A stretch of DNA of 64,000 nucleotides. It comes from Bradyrhizobium nivariense. Its GTDB lineage: Bacteria > Pseudomonadota > Alphaproteobacteria > Rhizobiales > Xanthobacteraceae. Made by a program: the position numbers and the translations under genes. Under the pieces are notes generated by a model that had not been told where the DNA came from, ran no database searches, and worked only from the letters and a program-made list of their open reading frames with translations. The stretch covers positions 174,447 to 238,446 of the forward strand of contig NZ_JARVWW010000011.1 of assembly GCF_029846715.1 (NCBI RefSeq). The letters are read 5' to 3'. Positions within the stretch are counted from its first letter, which is position 1, and each line of letters begins with the position of its first letter. Shown here in pieces: positions 44,086 through 53,262 of this stretch.

Positions 44086-45072
44086 CTACTTCGCGACGAA
44101 ACCCGCTTCCGTCATCAGCGACTTGTTGACTGCATCGTCCTCCTCGAGAAATTGCACCATGTCCTTGCCGGTGAGGAAGATCGGCTTCAACGCCTGCTTT
44201 TCCATGTAGTCCTTGTATTCAGCGGTCTGTGTCACCTTGTGGAACAGCTCGACAAAGAACGCCTGCTGCTCGGCCGTGACCTTGCCGGGCAGGAACGTCG
44301 CGCGCAGCATCAGATACTGCACGTCGACGCCCTCCTCCTTGCAGGTCGGGATGTCGGCCCAGGACTGCGTGTCCGTCACCTTGCTGGTGTAGGAGATTCG
44401 CTCCTTGTCGAACACGCAGAGCGGACGCACCTGGCCCGCGCGCCAGACTTCGAGATTTTCGGATGGATTGTTGACGTTGGATTCGGTGTGGTTGCCGACG
44501 AGCTGGGTCGCGGCCTCGCCGCCGGACTTGTAGGGCAGATAGGAGAACTTCGCGCCGGTCTTCTGCTCGAGGAACACAGTCAGAACGTGGTCCTCGCGCT
44601 TGGAGCCGGTGCCGCCCATCTTGAACGGCGCGCTCGCAGACTTCGCGGCGGCGACGAATTCCTTCACCGTCTTGGGACCCGCGCTGTTGTCCCATAGCAC
44701 GAACTGGTCGAGCGCGATCACCGAAACCGGGGTCAGCTCGCGCCAGTTGAACGGAATCTTCGCCGACAGCGGCAGCATGTAGATCAGCGAATAGGCGATC
44801 AACACCTTGTTGGGATCGCCCTCGCTGGACTTCATGTACATCAGCGCTTCCGCACCCGACGCGCCGCCCTTGAGCGAGACCACGATCGGCTGCTTCATCA
44901 GATTGTTCTTCTGGATCGCGGCCTGCATCATCCGGGCCATCTGGTCGGAGGCGCCGCCCGCGCCCGCCGCCACCACGATTTCGACCGGCTTGGTCGGTTC
45001 CCAGCCGGCAAAGGCCGGCGCGCTGCAAAGCGTAGCCGCCAGCACGACCGCGGCCTTCATTCCATGTCCCAC
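44086..45072 (-). CDS. tctC: Tripartite tricarboxylate transporter binding protein TctC
   Basis: GTG 45072 has GGGGAGG 7 bases upstream and is preferred; ATG 45060 is an alternative. About 328 residues with a Sec signal peptide ending near AFAG. Mature WEPTKPVEIVVAAGAGGASDQMAR is the signature of the family's first ligand-binding loop. It binds the anion in the periplasm and delivers it to TctAB. Some residues of the usual Asp/Ser carboxylate-binding site cannot be verified by eye. The ligand is unknown. It is first in the operon. Confidence 0.9.
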   Translation of the reverse strand: MGHGMKAAVVLAATLCSAPAFAGWEPTKPVEIVVAAGAGGASDQMARMMQAAIQKNNLMKQPIVVSLKGGASGAEALMYMKSSEGDPNKVLIAYSLIYMLPLSAKIPFNWRELTPVSVIALDQFVLWDNSAGPKTVKEFVAAAKSASAPFKMGGTGSKREDHVLTVFLEQKTGAKFSYLPYKSGGEAATQLVGNHTESNVNNPSENLEVWRAGQVRPLCVFDKERISYTSKVTDTQSWADIPTCKEEGVDVQYLMLRATFLPGKVTAEQQAFFVELFHKVTQTAEYKDYMEKQALKPIFLTGKDMVQFLEEDDAVNKSLMTEAGFVAK

Positions 45073-45221
45073 GCGCGTCCTCCCCAAGTTATTGCCTATG
45101 TTCTTGTTCGGATTGGAAATTCAGAAGTGAATTCAGCGCCCATTGTGCTGGCGAATGCGGTCGAGTTCAAGCCATCCGATGTCATCCCCCTTATGACTTT
45201 GGACTGAGATTGGCAGGACGC

Positions 45222-45249
45222 AAAAAAGCGGGCCCCTTTCGGGGCCCGC
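45222..45249 (-). terminator. Rho-independent terminator of the VCBS/RTX gene
   Basis: A perfect 9-bp stem GCGGGCCCC-tttc-GGGGCCCGC (45228-45249) is followed on the minus strand by six T residues. It lies 30 bases past the stop codon at 45280. Confidence 0.93.
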
Positions 45250-45279
45250 GCCTCGGCTTTCGAGCCCGCCGGCTGCGGT

Positions 45280-48200
45280 TTACACCACCAGTATGTCGTG
45301 CTGGTTGAGCAGCACGCCGCTCTGGACGCTGACCACGGCGACCGCCGCGCCTTGGGTCCCGTCGGCGCTGTAATAGAGCGTCTGGTTTCCCGTATCGAAA
45401 TGGAATTGGGAGAAGCCCGAGAACGCATTGTCGCCGGAGGTCTCGAACGTCACGTCCATCCCTGCCGCCAACCCGCCACCGAAACCGCTCGCGGAGACGG
45501 CGATATGGTCGTGCTCGGTGGTGTTGTTGAAGTCGCCGACCACGCTCAGGCCGGTCGGCTGCTGCAGGAAGGCGAAGGTGTCGTTGCCACCGCCGCCGCT
45601 CATGGCATTGCCGCTAATCGTGGCGATCAGGACATCGCTGCCGCCGCCGCCGCTCATCGTCTCGGTCCCGTTGGTGGCAATCAGGATGTCGTCGGCGCCG
45701 GTGCCGGTCAGCGCGGTTGCGTTGGCCGCGTTGTTGATAACCGTGGCGGTTGCGGTGTTGGACGAGGTCGTCGTCCCGTCGAAGGTCGTGTAGCTGAACG
45801 AACCGCCGAGCGTCGCGTCATCGCTGAAGAAGGCATCCCCGAACTTGACGGCACTGCCGCCGGAGCTCGCCGTGATATTGCCGAGCGAAAGATGGTCGAT
45901 GGTGTCGGGGTCGGTGTCGTTCAAGGCGAGCGCCCAATTGGGGATCTGCACCGATGCACTGGTGCCGACATCGGTGATCACGCTCTCGCTCACCGCGGTC
46001 GGCGCGTCGTTGGTGCCGTTGATGGTGACGGTGACGTCCTGCGTGGTCGACCCGCCATTGTTGTCGGCAATCGTCACGAAATAATCCTGCGTCAGCGTCT
46101 GCCCCTGCGCCAGGAACTGGATGTCGGCATTGTTCACCGTGTAGTGCCAGGCCACGGATCCGGTACCGCCGGCCTCGCTGACCGGATCGAGCGAGAACGT
46201 GCCGACATAACCGCTGCCGTTCGGCAGGAAGCTCGCACTGTGCGTATCAGCCGTCTCGGCGTCGGAGAACGACAGCGCCCCCGCCGTGGATTCGGTGGCG
46301 GGTCCCGTCGCCGGACTGACGTTGACGGAATCCAGGATCATGCCGGTGGCATCGTCCTCATAGGAGAACAGCAGCTGCGTCGACGACAGCGAGGCGTCGC
46401 CGAGGAGATCGAAGGAATAGTGGTTGACGCCGGCCGGCACGTGACCGAGCGACAGGATCGTCGTGCCGTCCCACGAGACCGAGAACGGCGTGTTGACGCC
46501 CTCGGGATCGCCGACGACGTCGAAGCTGACGAAATAATGCTGGCCGGGCGCCGTCGTGACGTTCTGCGACAACGACTCCGGGCCGCTCGTCGGCAGGAGC
46601 TCGACCGAATAGTGGCCGAAGCTGCCGCCGAACTCGAGCTGGGCGACGTGGATGTGGCTGCCGCTCACCGTCCAATTGGCGAAATTGCCGGTCTCGAAAT
46701 CGCCATTGAGGATCACCGGCGGGCCGGCGTCCTCGGTGACCGATCCGCTGACATTCGCCGCCGTGACCAGCGGATTGTCGTTGGCGCCGGTGATGTCGAA
46801 GGACAGCGTGGTCGAGGCCTGATGGCCCTGGCCGTCATCGACCGTGAAGGTAAACTGGTCGGTGACGTTGTCGCCGGCGTGCAGCGCGTCGACCGACGAA
46901 TCCGCGACATAGCCATAGGAGCCGTCGGCGTTGAGCACCAGCGTTCCGTGCGCGCCGGCCACCGAATGGCCGACATTGGCGGTGCTGCCGTTGACCTCGG
47001 TGATGGTCCGCGGCGTACTCAAATCGACCGGCTGGGTGATGTCGAAGATGGCGCCGGTTGCGATTCCCGTGCCCGCATCCGGGCCTGCCGTATCGGACGC
47101 CGCAATCGTGAGTGGTGTCAGGACCAGCGGATCGGCCGCGCCGTCGATCGTGACGGTGACGGTCTGGGTCGAATTGGTGAAGCCGTCCCAGACGTTGACG
47201 TCATATTGCACCGTCAGCGTCTCGCCGACGCTGAGGAAGTCGAGATCGGCATCGGCGATACTGAAGGTCCAGTCAACGCTGCCGATTCCGGTCCCCGTGG
47301 AATCATGCAGCACCGTAGAGAGCGCCGACTGGAGATCGACCAGCGTCTGCCCGGGGACGGCAAAAGTATTGGCCGACCACACCGCCGAATCCATCACCAC
47401 GCTGACCGAATGCGCATCCGACAGATCGGCGTCGTTGAAGGCGAGCGTTCCCGTCGGCACCGGGCTCGTGGTGTCCGGCGATTGCGATCCGGTCACGCCC
47501 GCCTGCTCGGACAGCGAAGCGGATCCCGGCCCGCTGGTGACGACCGGCGCGTCGTTGGCGCCGGTGATGACGACGGATACGGTCTGCGTCGAGCTGGTCG
47601 AGCCGTCGGCAATTTTGATGTTGTAGTTCACCGTCAGCGTCTCGTTGAACGCGAGATAGTCGAGATCCTTGTCGGCAAGAGCGAAATTCCAGTCGATGCT
47701 GCCGGTGCCGGTGCCCGTGGAATCGTGCAGCGTCGTCGTCAGCGCGGCGGCGAGATCGGCCTGCGTCGCGGCCGGCGGCGTCGGCCCCGAAGTCGAGCCG
47801 AGCGTCACCGTCACGGCATGCGTGTCGCTGGTGTCCTGATCGGTGAAGGCGAGCGTGCCCGCCGGTATCGTCGGCGTCGTATCGGGCACCGAGGAGCCCG
47901 TGGTGGCGTCCTGCTCGGCCACGGTGGATGATTCGGGACCGCTGGTGATCACGACGGGATGATTGACGCCGAGGACCGTGATGGTGACATCCTGCGTGGT
48001 GGAGCCGCCCTGACCGTCGTCGACCGCAACGTGATAGACGAGCTTGAGCGTCTCGCCGCCGTTGAGGAAATTGGTCGAGGAATTGGCCAGCGCGAAATTC
48101 CAATCGACCTCACCGATCAGATGACCTGTCGAATCATGAAGCCCGGTGGCGAATGCGGCCAGCAATTGCGCATTCGTCAGGGGTATCGAACCGCCGCCCG

Positions 48201-49188
48201 AACGGGTCGCCGTAACGGTCGTCGAGACGGAGTGCGTGTCGGCGAGATCGATGTCGGTGAAGAACAGGCTGTCATGCGCGGTGAGATTGCCGGTCGGATC
48301 GACATTGTGATCCTCGACGAGCGCGGCCGATTCCGGGCACGACAGGAAGATCGGCTTGTCGTTGCTGCCGACCACGGTCACCGTGACCGTCTGCGTCGAG
48401 ATTCCGCCGGCATGGTCGTCGAGCTGCACCGTGTAGGTGATGTCGAGATGCTGGCCCGCCGCGAGATAGTCGAAGGCGAGATCGGGCGCGGAGAAGGTGG
48501 TGTTGATGGTGCCGGTCGAGGAGCCGGAAGTCTTGAGGACGTTGTCGACGTGATAGAACGCCATCAACTCGGCGTCGCCGAGCGAACCGGGCAAGAGGCC
48601 TGCGGTGGCGCCGGAGGCGGATACGCCGATCACGGTCGCGGTATGCCCGGTGTTGGTGAGATCGTCGTCGGTGAAGTTGAGCGCGACGTGAACCGTGTCG
48701 GGTGAAAGCGACAGCGTCTGGTTGGTCTGCTCGGTGACGGTCGCGGCCGTCGTCATGTTGATCACCGGCTTGTCGTCGGTGCCTGTCACGGTGATCTTGA
48801 CGGTCTGGATGGCGAAGCCGCCGTGGTTGTCGGAGACCTTGACGTCGTAAGTCAGGACCAGCGTCTGGTTCTTGGACAAGAAATCGAAATCCTGGTCCTG
48901 GTCGCTGAAACTCCATTTGAGCTGGCCGTTACCGTTTGAATCGCTCAGAATCTGCGATTGCATCGCAGTCTGAAAATGCGCAAGCGAGGCCGCCGGGATG
49001 ATCGTTCCGCTGGACACCACCGCGGAATGCAGCGTCGCGGCCGTCGTATGGGTGTCGGTCTTGTCGCTGTCCTTGAAGCTCATCGTCCCGGATAGCGTGT
49101 GCAGCGTGGTTGAATCGTCCAGATTGGCAAATTCGGTGAAGCTGCCCGTCGCGGATGACGAGGTGAAAACCGGCGTGTGATTGGTCAT
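45280..49188 (-). CDS. Large VCBS/cadherin-like RTX adhesin
   Basis: 1302 residues, no Sec signal. AGGGA precedes the ATG. At least seven ~100-residue Ig-like VCBS repeats are visible with the pattern ...LT..Y.V...D..GG..TQTVTVT..G.ND.P. Around residue 850 an inserted domain (ILNGDFETGNFANWT...) resembles a carbohydrate-binding module. Near the end, two RTX-like Gly/Asp stretches (MSGGGGSDVL, MSGGGGNDTF) occur and the C-terminus NQHDILVV matches type I secretion signals. It is probably a secreted or surface-held adhesin, exported by a system encoded elsewhere. It is monocistronic, with a strong terminator. Confidence 0.86.
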   Translation of the reverse strand: MTNHTPVFTSSSATGSFTEFANLDDSTTLHTLSGTMSFKDSDKTDTHTTAATLHSAVVSSGTIIPAASLAHFQTAMQSQILSDSNGNGQLKWSFSDQDQDFDFLSKNQTLVLTYDVKVSDNHGGFAIQTVKITVTGTDDKPVINMTTAATVTEQTNQTLSLSPDTVHVALNFTDDDLTNTGHTATVIGVSASGATAGLLPGSLGDAELMAFYHVDNVLKTSGSSTGTINTTFSAPDLAFDYLAAGQHLDITYTVQLDDHAGGISTQTVTVTVVGSNDKPIFLSCPESAALVEDHNVDPTGNLTAHDSLFFTDIDLADTHSVSTTVTATRSGGGSIPLTNAQLLAAFATGLHDSTGHLIGEVDWNFALANSSTNFLNGGETLKLVYHVAVDDGQGGSTTQDVTITVLGVNHPVVITSGPESSTVAEQDATTGSSVPDTTPTIPAGTLAFTDQDTSDTHAVTVTLGSTSGPTPPAATQADLAAALTTTLHDSTGTGTGSIDWNFALADKDLDYLAFNETLTVNYNIKIADGSTSSTQTVSVVITGANDAPVVTSGPGSASLSEQAGVTGSQSPDTTSPVPTGTLAFNDADLSDAHSVSVVMDSAVWSANTFAVPGQTLVDLQSALSTVLHDSTGTGIGSVDWTFSIADADLDFLSVGETLTVQYDVNVWDGFTNSTQTVTVTIDGAADPLVLTPLTIAASDTAGPDAGTGIATGAIFDITQPVDLSTPRTITEVNGSTANVGHSVAGAHGTLVLNADGSYGYVADSSVDALHAGDNVTDQFTFTVDDGQGHQASTTLSFDITGANDNPLVTAANVSGSVTEDAGPPVILNGDFETGNFANWTVSGSHIHVAQLEFGGSFGHYSVELLPTSGPESLSQNVTTAPGQHYFVSFDVVGDPEGVNTPFSVSWDGTTILSLGHVPAGVNHYSFDLLGDASLSSTQLLFSYEDDATGMILDSVNVSPATGPATESTAGALSFSDAETADTHSASFLPNGSGYVGTFSLDPVSEAGGTGSVAWHYTVNNADIQFLAQGQTLTQDYFVTIADNNGGSTTQDVTVTINGTNDAPTAVSESVITDVGTSASVQIPNWALALNDTDPDTIDHLSLGNITASSGGSAVKFGDAFFSDDATLGGSFSYTTFDGTTTSSNTATATVINNAANATALTGTGADDILIATNGTETMSGGGGSDVLIATISGNAMSGGGGNDTFAFLQQPTGLSVVGDFNNTTEHDHIAVSASGFGGGLAAGMDVTFETSGDNAFSGFSQFHFDTGNQTLYYSADGTQGAAVAVVSVQSGVLLNQHDILVV

Positions 49189-49787
49189 GAAAAATCCCTG
49201 CCTGCGTTACCATGAAGGCGCCGCCGCAGAGGGTGCGGCGACGTGACTAATCGGTCTGAGAAATCAGACGAGACTCAAACGGTCTTGACTTAGGAGTCTG
49301 GCTTAAGGGGTCTTGGATTATGGGTATGGGCTTAAGAGCTTTGGCGTGTTCGCAAGGCCGCGCCTGGCGTCGGGATGGTCAGCAGCAATGGAAATTCTGG
49401 CGCGGCTCGCGTCGTTGAAACCTACTTAACTACTTTTTCAGTTCAATTTCAGTTCAATGACATCAGGTTGGCAGCACGGTCGGTCAGAACGCACACAACT
49501 CACGTCACTCAATTCGACGGGACTCAAAATCACTTGCTGGCCGGCCTGCCGCCCCGAAAAATGCGATACGGCATCATGCAACCTCCACGATCTTAAGCCC
49601 GAGCTTGTCGTGCCGTCAACGTGAACGCGCAGGCGCGCACGCACACAATTGCAGTTCCGGGAGGCGGAACCGTTTGAAAGATCTATGACAATGGCGGACG
49701 CGCCGAGCGGCTGACGATTTGACGTCAGCAATCGCTTCCGACTTTCGCGCCGCATCTGGAGCGGCGCAAAAAAGCAAGGGGCCCGCG
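49189..49787. other. 599-base regulatory-looking region upstream of the adhesin gene
   Basis: No gene is supported; a 73-codon plus and a 105-codon minus frame are not protein-like. Base composition is less GC-rich than surroundings. It contains the direct repeats 49282-49336 about 95-150 bases ahead of the adhesin start, and the trailer of the crotonase gene at its right end. Probably the regulatory region of the adhesin. Confidence 0.5.
49282..49336. repeat. Two imperfect ~27-bp direct repeats upstream of the adhesin gene
   Basis: Unit 1 (49282-49307) and unit 2 (49310-49336) both begin gtcttg and end ggcttaag, with a variable middle; spacing is 28 bases. Such tandem sites are typical of regulator binding. 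Confidence 0.6.
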
Positions 49788-49795
49788 CTACTTGC
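49768..49795 (-). terminator. Possible weak terminator overlapping the crotonase stop
   Basis: GCAAG/CTTGC can form a 5-bp stem with an inner GGGCCC, followed on the minus strand by six T residues. The stem includes part of the stop region at 49788. Confidence 0.35.
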
Positions 49796-50585
49796 CCTTC
49801 CAGTTCGGCGTGCGCTTGTTGAGGAAGGCGTCCATTCCCTCGCGGAAATCTTCGCTCATATAGGCCTTGAGGATCAGATCCTCGCCCTCTTCGCGCGACA
49901 GCGTGCGACGGATGCGGCGCACCGCCTCCTTGGTCACTTCCAGCGTGAGCGGGGCGTGGCTCGCCACGAGCTTGGCGGTCTCGTCGGCGCGGCGCTGCAG
50001 CGTCTCGACGTCGGGCACGATTTCGTTGAGCAGGCCGAGCGCCAGCGCTTCCGGCGCCTCGACGAGGCGCGCCTTGAAGATCAGATCCTTGGTGCGGGCG
50101 GGGCCGACCAGCGAGACGACGCGGCTGATATTGGACATCGACAGGCAGTTGCCGAGCGTGCGCGCGATCGGAAAGCCGATGCGTGTCGCTTCAGTCCCGA
50201 TGCGGAGGTCGCAGCAGGCCGCAATTCCGGCGCCGCCGCCGGTGCAGGCCCCGGCAATCGCCGCGATCACGGGCACGCGGCACTGCTCGAGCGTGCCGAG
50301 CACGCGGTCGATCCTCGCCTCGTAGTCGAGCGCATCCTGCGCGGTTTTGAACGCACGGAACTGCGAGATGTCGGTGCCGGAGGCGAACGCCTTGTCGCCG
50401 GCGCCGGTCAGGATCAACGCCTTGATCGAACGGTCGGCGTTGATCTCCTGGCAGATCTCCGCCATGCGCTCGTACATGGCGAAGGTCAGTGCGTTGCGCG
50501 CCTGCGGGCGGTTGAAGGTGATCCGCGCGATGCCGTCCGTGACGGAGTAGAGCAGGTCTTCATTGGCAGTCGTCGGTGCGTTCAT
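49788..50585 (-). CDS. Enoyl-CoA hydratase/isomerase-family protein (crotonase), glutamate-less
   Basis: 265 residues, crotonase fold: oxyanion-hole segments KAFASGTDI and AGACTGGGAGIA, and GFPIARTLGNCLS. At the positions of the two catalytic glutamates of rat hydratase (GGGCEL and QPE) it has Gly and Ala (GGGAGI, FPIARTLG), so canonical hydration of enoyl-CoA is unlikely; other crotonase reactions are possible. It lies 27 bases downstream of the aminotransferase and is probably in the same transcript. CoA substrate unknown. Confidence 0.84.
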   Translation of the reverse strand: MNAPTTANEDLLYSVTDGIARITFNRPQARNALTFAMYERMAEICQEINADRSIKALILTGAGDKAFASGTDISQFRAFKTAQDALDYEARIDRVLGTLEQCRVPVIAAIAGACTGGGAGIAACCDLRIGTEATRIGFPIARTLGNCLSMSNISRVVSLVGPARTKDLIFKARLVEAPEALALGLLNEIVPDVETLQRRADETAKLVASHAPLTLEVTKEAVRRIRRTLSREEGEDLILKAYMSEDFREGMDAFLNKRTPNWKGK

Positions 50586-50612
50586 CGCGCGCTCTCTTTT
50601 CTCTAAGTTAGT

Positions 50613-51812
50613 TCAAGCCACCTGCGCCTTGGCCATCGGCACCACGTCGCGTCCCTTCAGGACGTCCATGGCCGCCAATACGCCGCCGCTCCGGTGCGGA
50701 ATCTTTGCAAGATCGAGGCCCATCTCGACGCCGGCAAGCGTGCCCATCAGCATCAGATCGTTGAAATGGCCGATATGGCCGATGCGGAACACCTTGCCCT
50801 TGACCTTGTTCAGGCCCGTGCCGAGCGACATGTCGAAGTTTTCAAGCACCACCTTGCGGAAGGCATCGGCGTCGTGTCCGTCCGGCACGCGCACGCCGGT
50901 CAGCGCCGGCGAATGCGCGGCAGGGTCGGCGCACTGCGTCTCCAGACCCCAGACCTTGACCGCGGCACGCGTCGCCGCGCTGTGCCGCTTGTGGCGGATC
51001 CAGGCGTTCTCGAGTCCTTCTTCTTCCAGCATCTTGACCGCTTCGCGCAGGCCGTAGAGCAAATTGGTCGCGGGCGTATAGGGGAAGGTGCCGAGCTTGT
51101 TGAAGCCGATGACCTCCTGCCAGTCCCAATAGGAACGCATGCCGGGGTTGGCCTTCGCCACGGCGAGCGCCTTCTCCGAGACGGCGTTGAAGCCGAGGCC
51201 CGGCGGCAGCATCAGGCCCTTCTGCGAGCCGGCGACAGAGACGTCGATGCCCCAGGAATCGTGCTCATACTCCATCGAGCCGAGGCCGGAGATGGTGTCG
51301 ACCATCAGCAGCGCCGGATGCTTGACGCGGTCGAGCAGCTTGCGCACCTCCAGCGGCGGCGTCACGCAGCCGGTCGAAGTCTCGTTGTGCACGACGCAGA
51401 CCGCCTTGATCGCGTGCTGCTTGTCGGCGGCAAGGCGCTGCTCGATCTCGGCGAGGTCGGCGCCATGGCGCCAGTCGCTCGGGATGAAATCGACGTCGAG
51501 CTTGAACTTTTCGGCGATGCCGCGCCACAGCACGGCGAACTGGCCGGTCTCGCACATCAGCACCTTGTCGCCGGGCGCGAGCACGTTGACCATCGCAGCT
51601 TCCCAGGCGCCGGTGCCGGACGAGGGGAAGATGATCACGGGCTGCTTGGTGCGGAACACCCGCTGCATTCCGGCGAGGACGGCGAAACCGAGCTCGGCGA
51701 ACTCCGGACCGCGATGGTCCAGCGTCGGCATGTCCATCGCCCGCAGCACCCGGTCGGGCACGTTGGTCGGTCCTGGAATCTGTAGGAAATGCCTTCCAGT
51801 ATGCACGGTCAT
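50613..51812 (-). CDS. Class V PLP aminotransferase, serine/alanine-glyoxylate type (copy 1)
   Basis: ATG 51812 has GGAAGG upstream; the longer frame to 51902 is discarded. 399 residues. HFLQIPGPTNVPDRVLRAMD, IFPSSGTGAWEAA, the PLP lysine in SQKGLMLPPGLG (around 195-200) and PYTPATNLLYGLREA match serine-glyoxylate and alanine-glyoxylate aminotransferases. It probably uses glyoxylate as acceptor to give glycine. It is about 55-60% similar by eye to copy 2 at 53263; the two flank an MFS transporter. It is 27 bases upstream of the crotonase gene. Confidence 0.87.
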   Translation of the reverse strand: MTVHTGRHFLQIPGPTNVPDRVLRAMDMPTLDHRGPEFAELGFAVLAGMQRVFRTKQPVIIFPSSGTGAWEAAMVNVLAPGDKVLMCETGQFAVLWRGIAEKFKLDVDFIPSDWRHGADLAEIEQRLAADKQHAIKAVCVVHNETSTGCVTPPLEVRKLLDRVKHPALLMVDTISGLGSMEYEHDSWGIDVSVAGSQKGLMLPPGLGFNAVSEKALAVAKANPGMRSYWDWQEVIGFNKLGTFPYTPATNLLYGLREAVKMLEEEGLENAWIRHKRHSAATRAAVKVWGLETQCADPAAHSPALTGVRVPDGHDADAFRKVVLENFDMSLGTGLNKVKGKVFRIGHIGHFNDLMLMGTLAGVEMGLDLAKIPHRSGGVLAAMDVLKGRDVVPMAKAQVA

Positions 51813-51924
51813 CGGCGTCCTTCCCGGTCTTGCCTTGATTTTGATGGCCGCCGAATAGCACCATTTGACCGGCTTGTCCCCTCTCCTAAAGGCGCCTCCC
51901 ATGCATAACCGGCTGGCGGCCGCC

Positions 51925-53208
51925 CTACTCCGCGGGCACCACCTTGCCGGACGGCAGGGCCCCCTCGGCCTCTGTGAACGGACGCTCCGGATGCATCAGG
52001 AAGGCGGACAAGCCACCGAGCAGCAACAGCCCCATCGACATCAGGAACGGCAGGTACCAATTGCCGGTCGCGTCGATCACGAAGCCCGCGACCAGCGGGG
52101 ATACGATGGCGGCAAAGGCCGAGCCGGTGTTCATGAGTCCCGAGGCGGTGCCGGAATGTTTCGGGGCGATGTCCATCGGGATCGACCACATCGGGCCGAT
52201 CACCAGCTCGGCGCAGAAGAAGCCGGCCGACAGGCACAGCGCGACGATCGTGATGTCGTGGACGAACAGGATCGGAAACAGCGAGAGCAGCGCCCCCGCG
52301 AATCCCGTAACGGTGACGCTCAGCCTCGCCAGGCGGACATTGCCGGTGCGGTCGAGGATCTTGTCCGAGAGCACGCCGCCGACGCTGTCGCCGATCACGC
52401 CGGCAAAGAACACGCCGGAAGCGAACAGCGCCGAATTCTTGATGTCGAGATTGTAGTTGTTCTTGAAGAACAGCGGCAGCCAGTTGAGATAGAGCCACAG
52501 GCACCAGCCGTAGCAGAAATAGGTCAGCGTTACCGGCCACATCCGCCCCAATAGCGGGCCCCATGGCACCTGAGGCCGCTCGCCGGTCGGGCGCGGCGGC
52601 AGTGCGGCGAGCTCGGCCTCGGTAATGGAGGCGTGCTCCTTCGGCTCGTTGCGGAAATACCAGACCCAGATGACGCCCCAGATCAGGCTGACGAAGCCGA
52701 GCACGACGAACGCGCCGCGCCAGGTCAGCCAGAGGATCAGCAGCGCCACCACCGGCGGCGTCACGGCATTGCCGAGCCGGGCGAAGGAATGGGTCAGCCC
52801 TTGCGCAAATCCGCGGCGGTTCGCCGGCGTCCAGTATTGCATGGCACGCGTCGCGGTCGGAAAGGTCGCGCCCTCACCGAAGCCGAGCGCGAAACGCGCG
52901 ACGAACAGCGCGGCAAGGCCATGCACGAAGCCGGTCGAGATGGTGGCCACCGCCCAGATCATGCCGCACCAGAACAGCGTCTTGCGCGGCCCGAAACGAT
53001 CGCCGACCCAGCCCCCGATCACCTGGAACAGCAGATAGGGATAGGCGAAGGCGGAGAAGACGAGGCCAAGCTGGGTGTTCGACAGACCCAGCTCCTTCTG
53101 GATCTCGCTCGCCGCGGTGCCGATGTTCACCCGGTCGACATAGGTGATGAAATACATCGCGCACAGCATCGCCAGCACGACATGCGTGGCCTTGAACCGA
53201 ATTTTCAT
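51925..53208 (-). CDS. MFS transporter, anion:cation symporter (ACS) type
   Basis: ATG 53208 has GGAGGGG upstream with a 5-base gap; GTG 53214 would leave none. 427 residues, 12 hydrophobic helices. TYVDRVNIGTA in helix 1 and GGWVGDRFGPRK (MFS signature after helix 2) are characteristic of the hexuronate/glucarate/phthalate permease group that imports organic acids. A charged loop after helix 6 is present. It lies between two aminotransferase genes on the same strand and may import the hydroxyacid or amino-acid substrate of the cluster. Substrate unknown. Confidence 0.86.
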   Translation of the reverse strand: MKIRFKATHVVLAMLCAMYFITYVDRVNIGTAASEIQKELGLSNTQLGLVFSAFAYPYLLFQVIGGWVGDRFGPRKTLFWCGMIWAVATISTGFVHGLAALFVARFALGFGEGATFPTATRAMQYWTPANRRGFAQGLTHSFARLGNAVTPPVVALLILWLTWRGAFVVLGFVSLIWGVIWVWYFRNEPKEHASITEAELAALPPRPTGERPQVPWGPLLGRMWPVTLTYFCYGWCLWLYLNWLPLFFKNNYNLDIKNSALFASGVFFAGVIGDSVGGVLSDKILDRTGNVRLARLSVTVTGFAGALLSLFPILFVHDITIVALCLSAGFFCAELVIGPMWSIPMDIAPKHSGTASGLMNTGSAFAAIVSPLVAGFVIDATGNWYLPFLMSMGLLLLGGLSAFLMHPERPFTEAEGALPSGKVVPAE

Positions 53209-53262
53209 CTCCACCCCTCCCCGATTATCTTTTGTAGTTGTCGCCCGCGTGTCCCCGGCGGT

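Noticed and set aside
45298..47931. An 877-codon plus-strand open frame
   Set aside because: Antisense to the VCBS adhesin; its periodicity simply mirrors the adhesin repeats.
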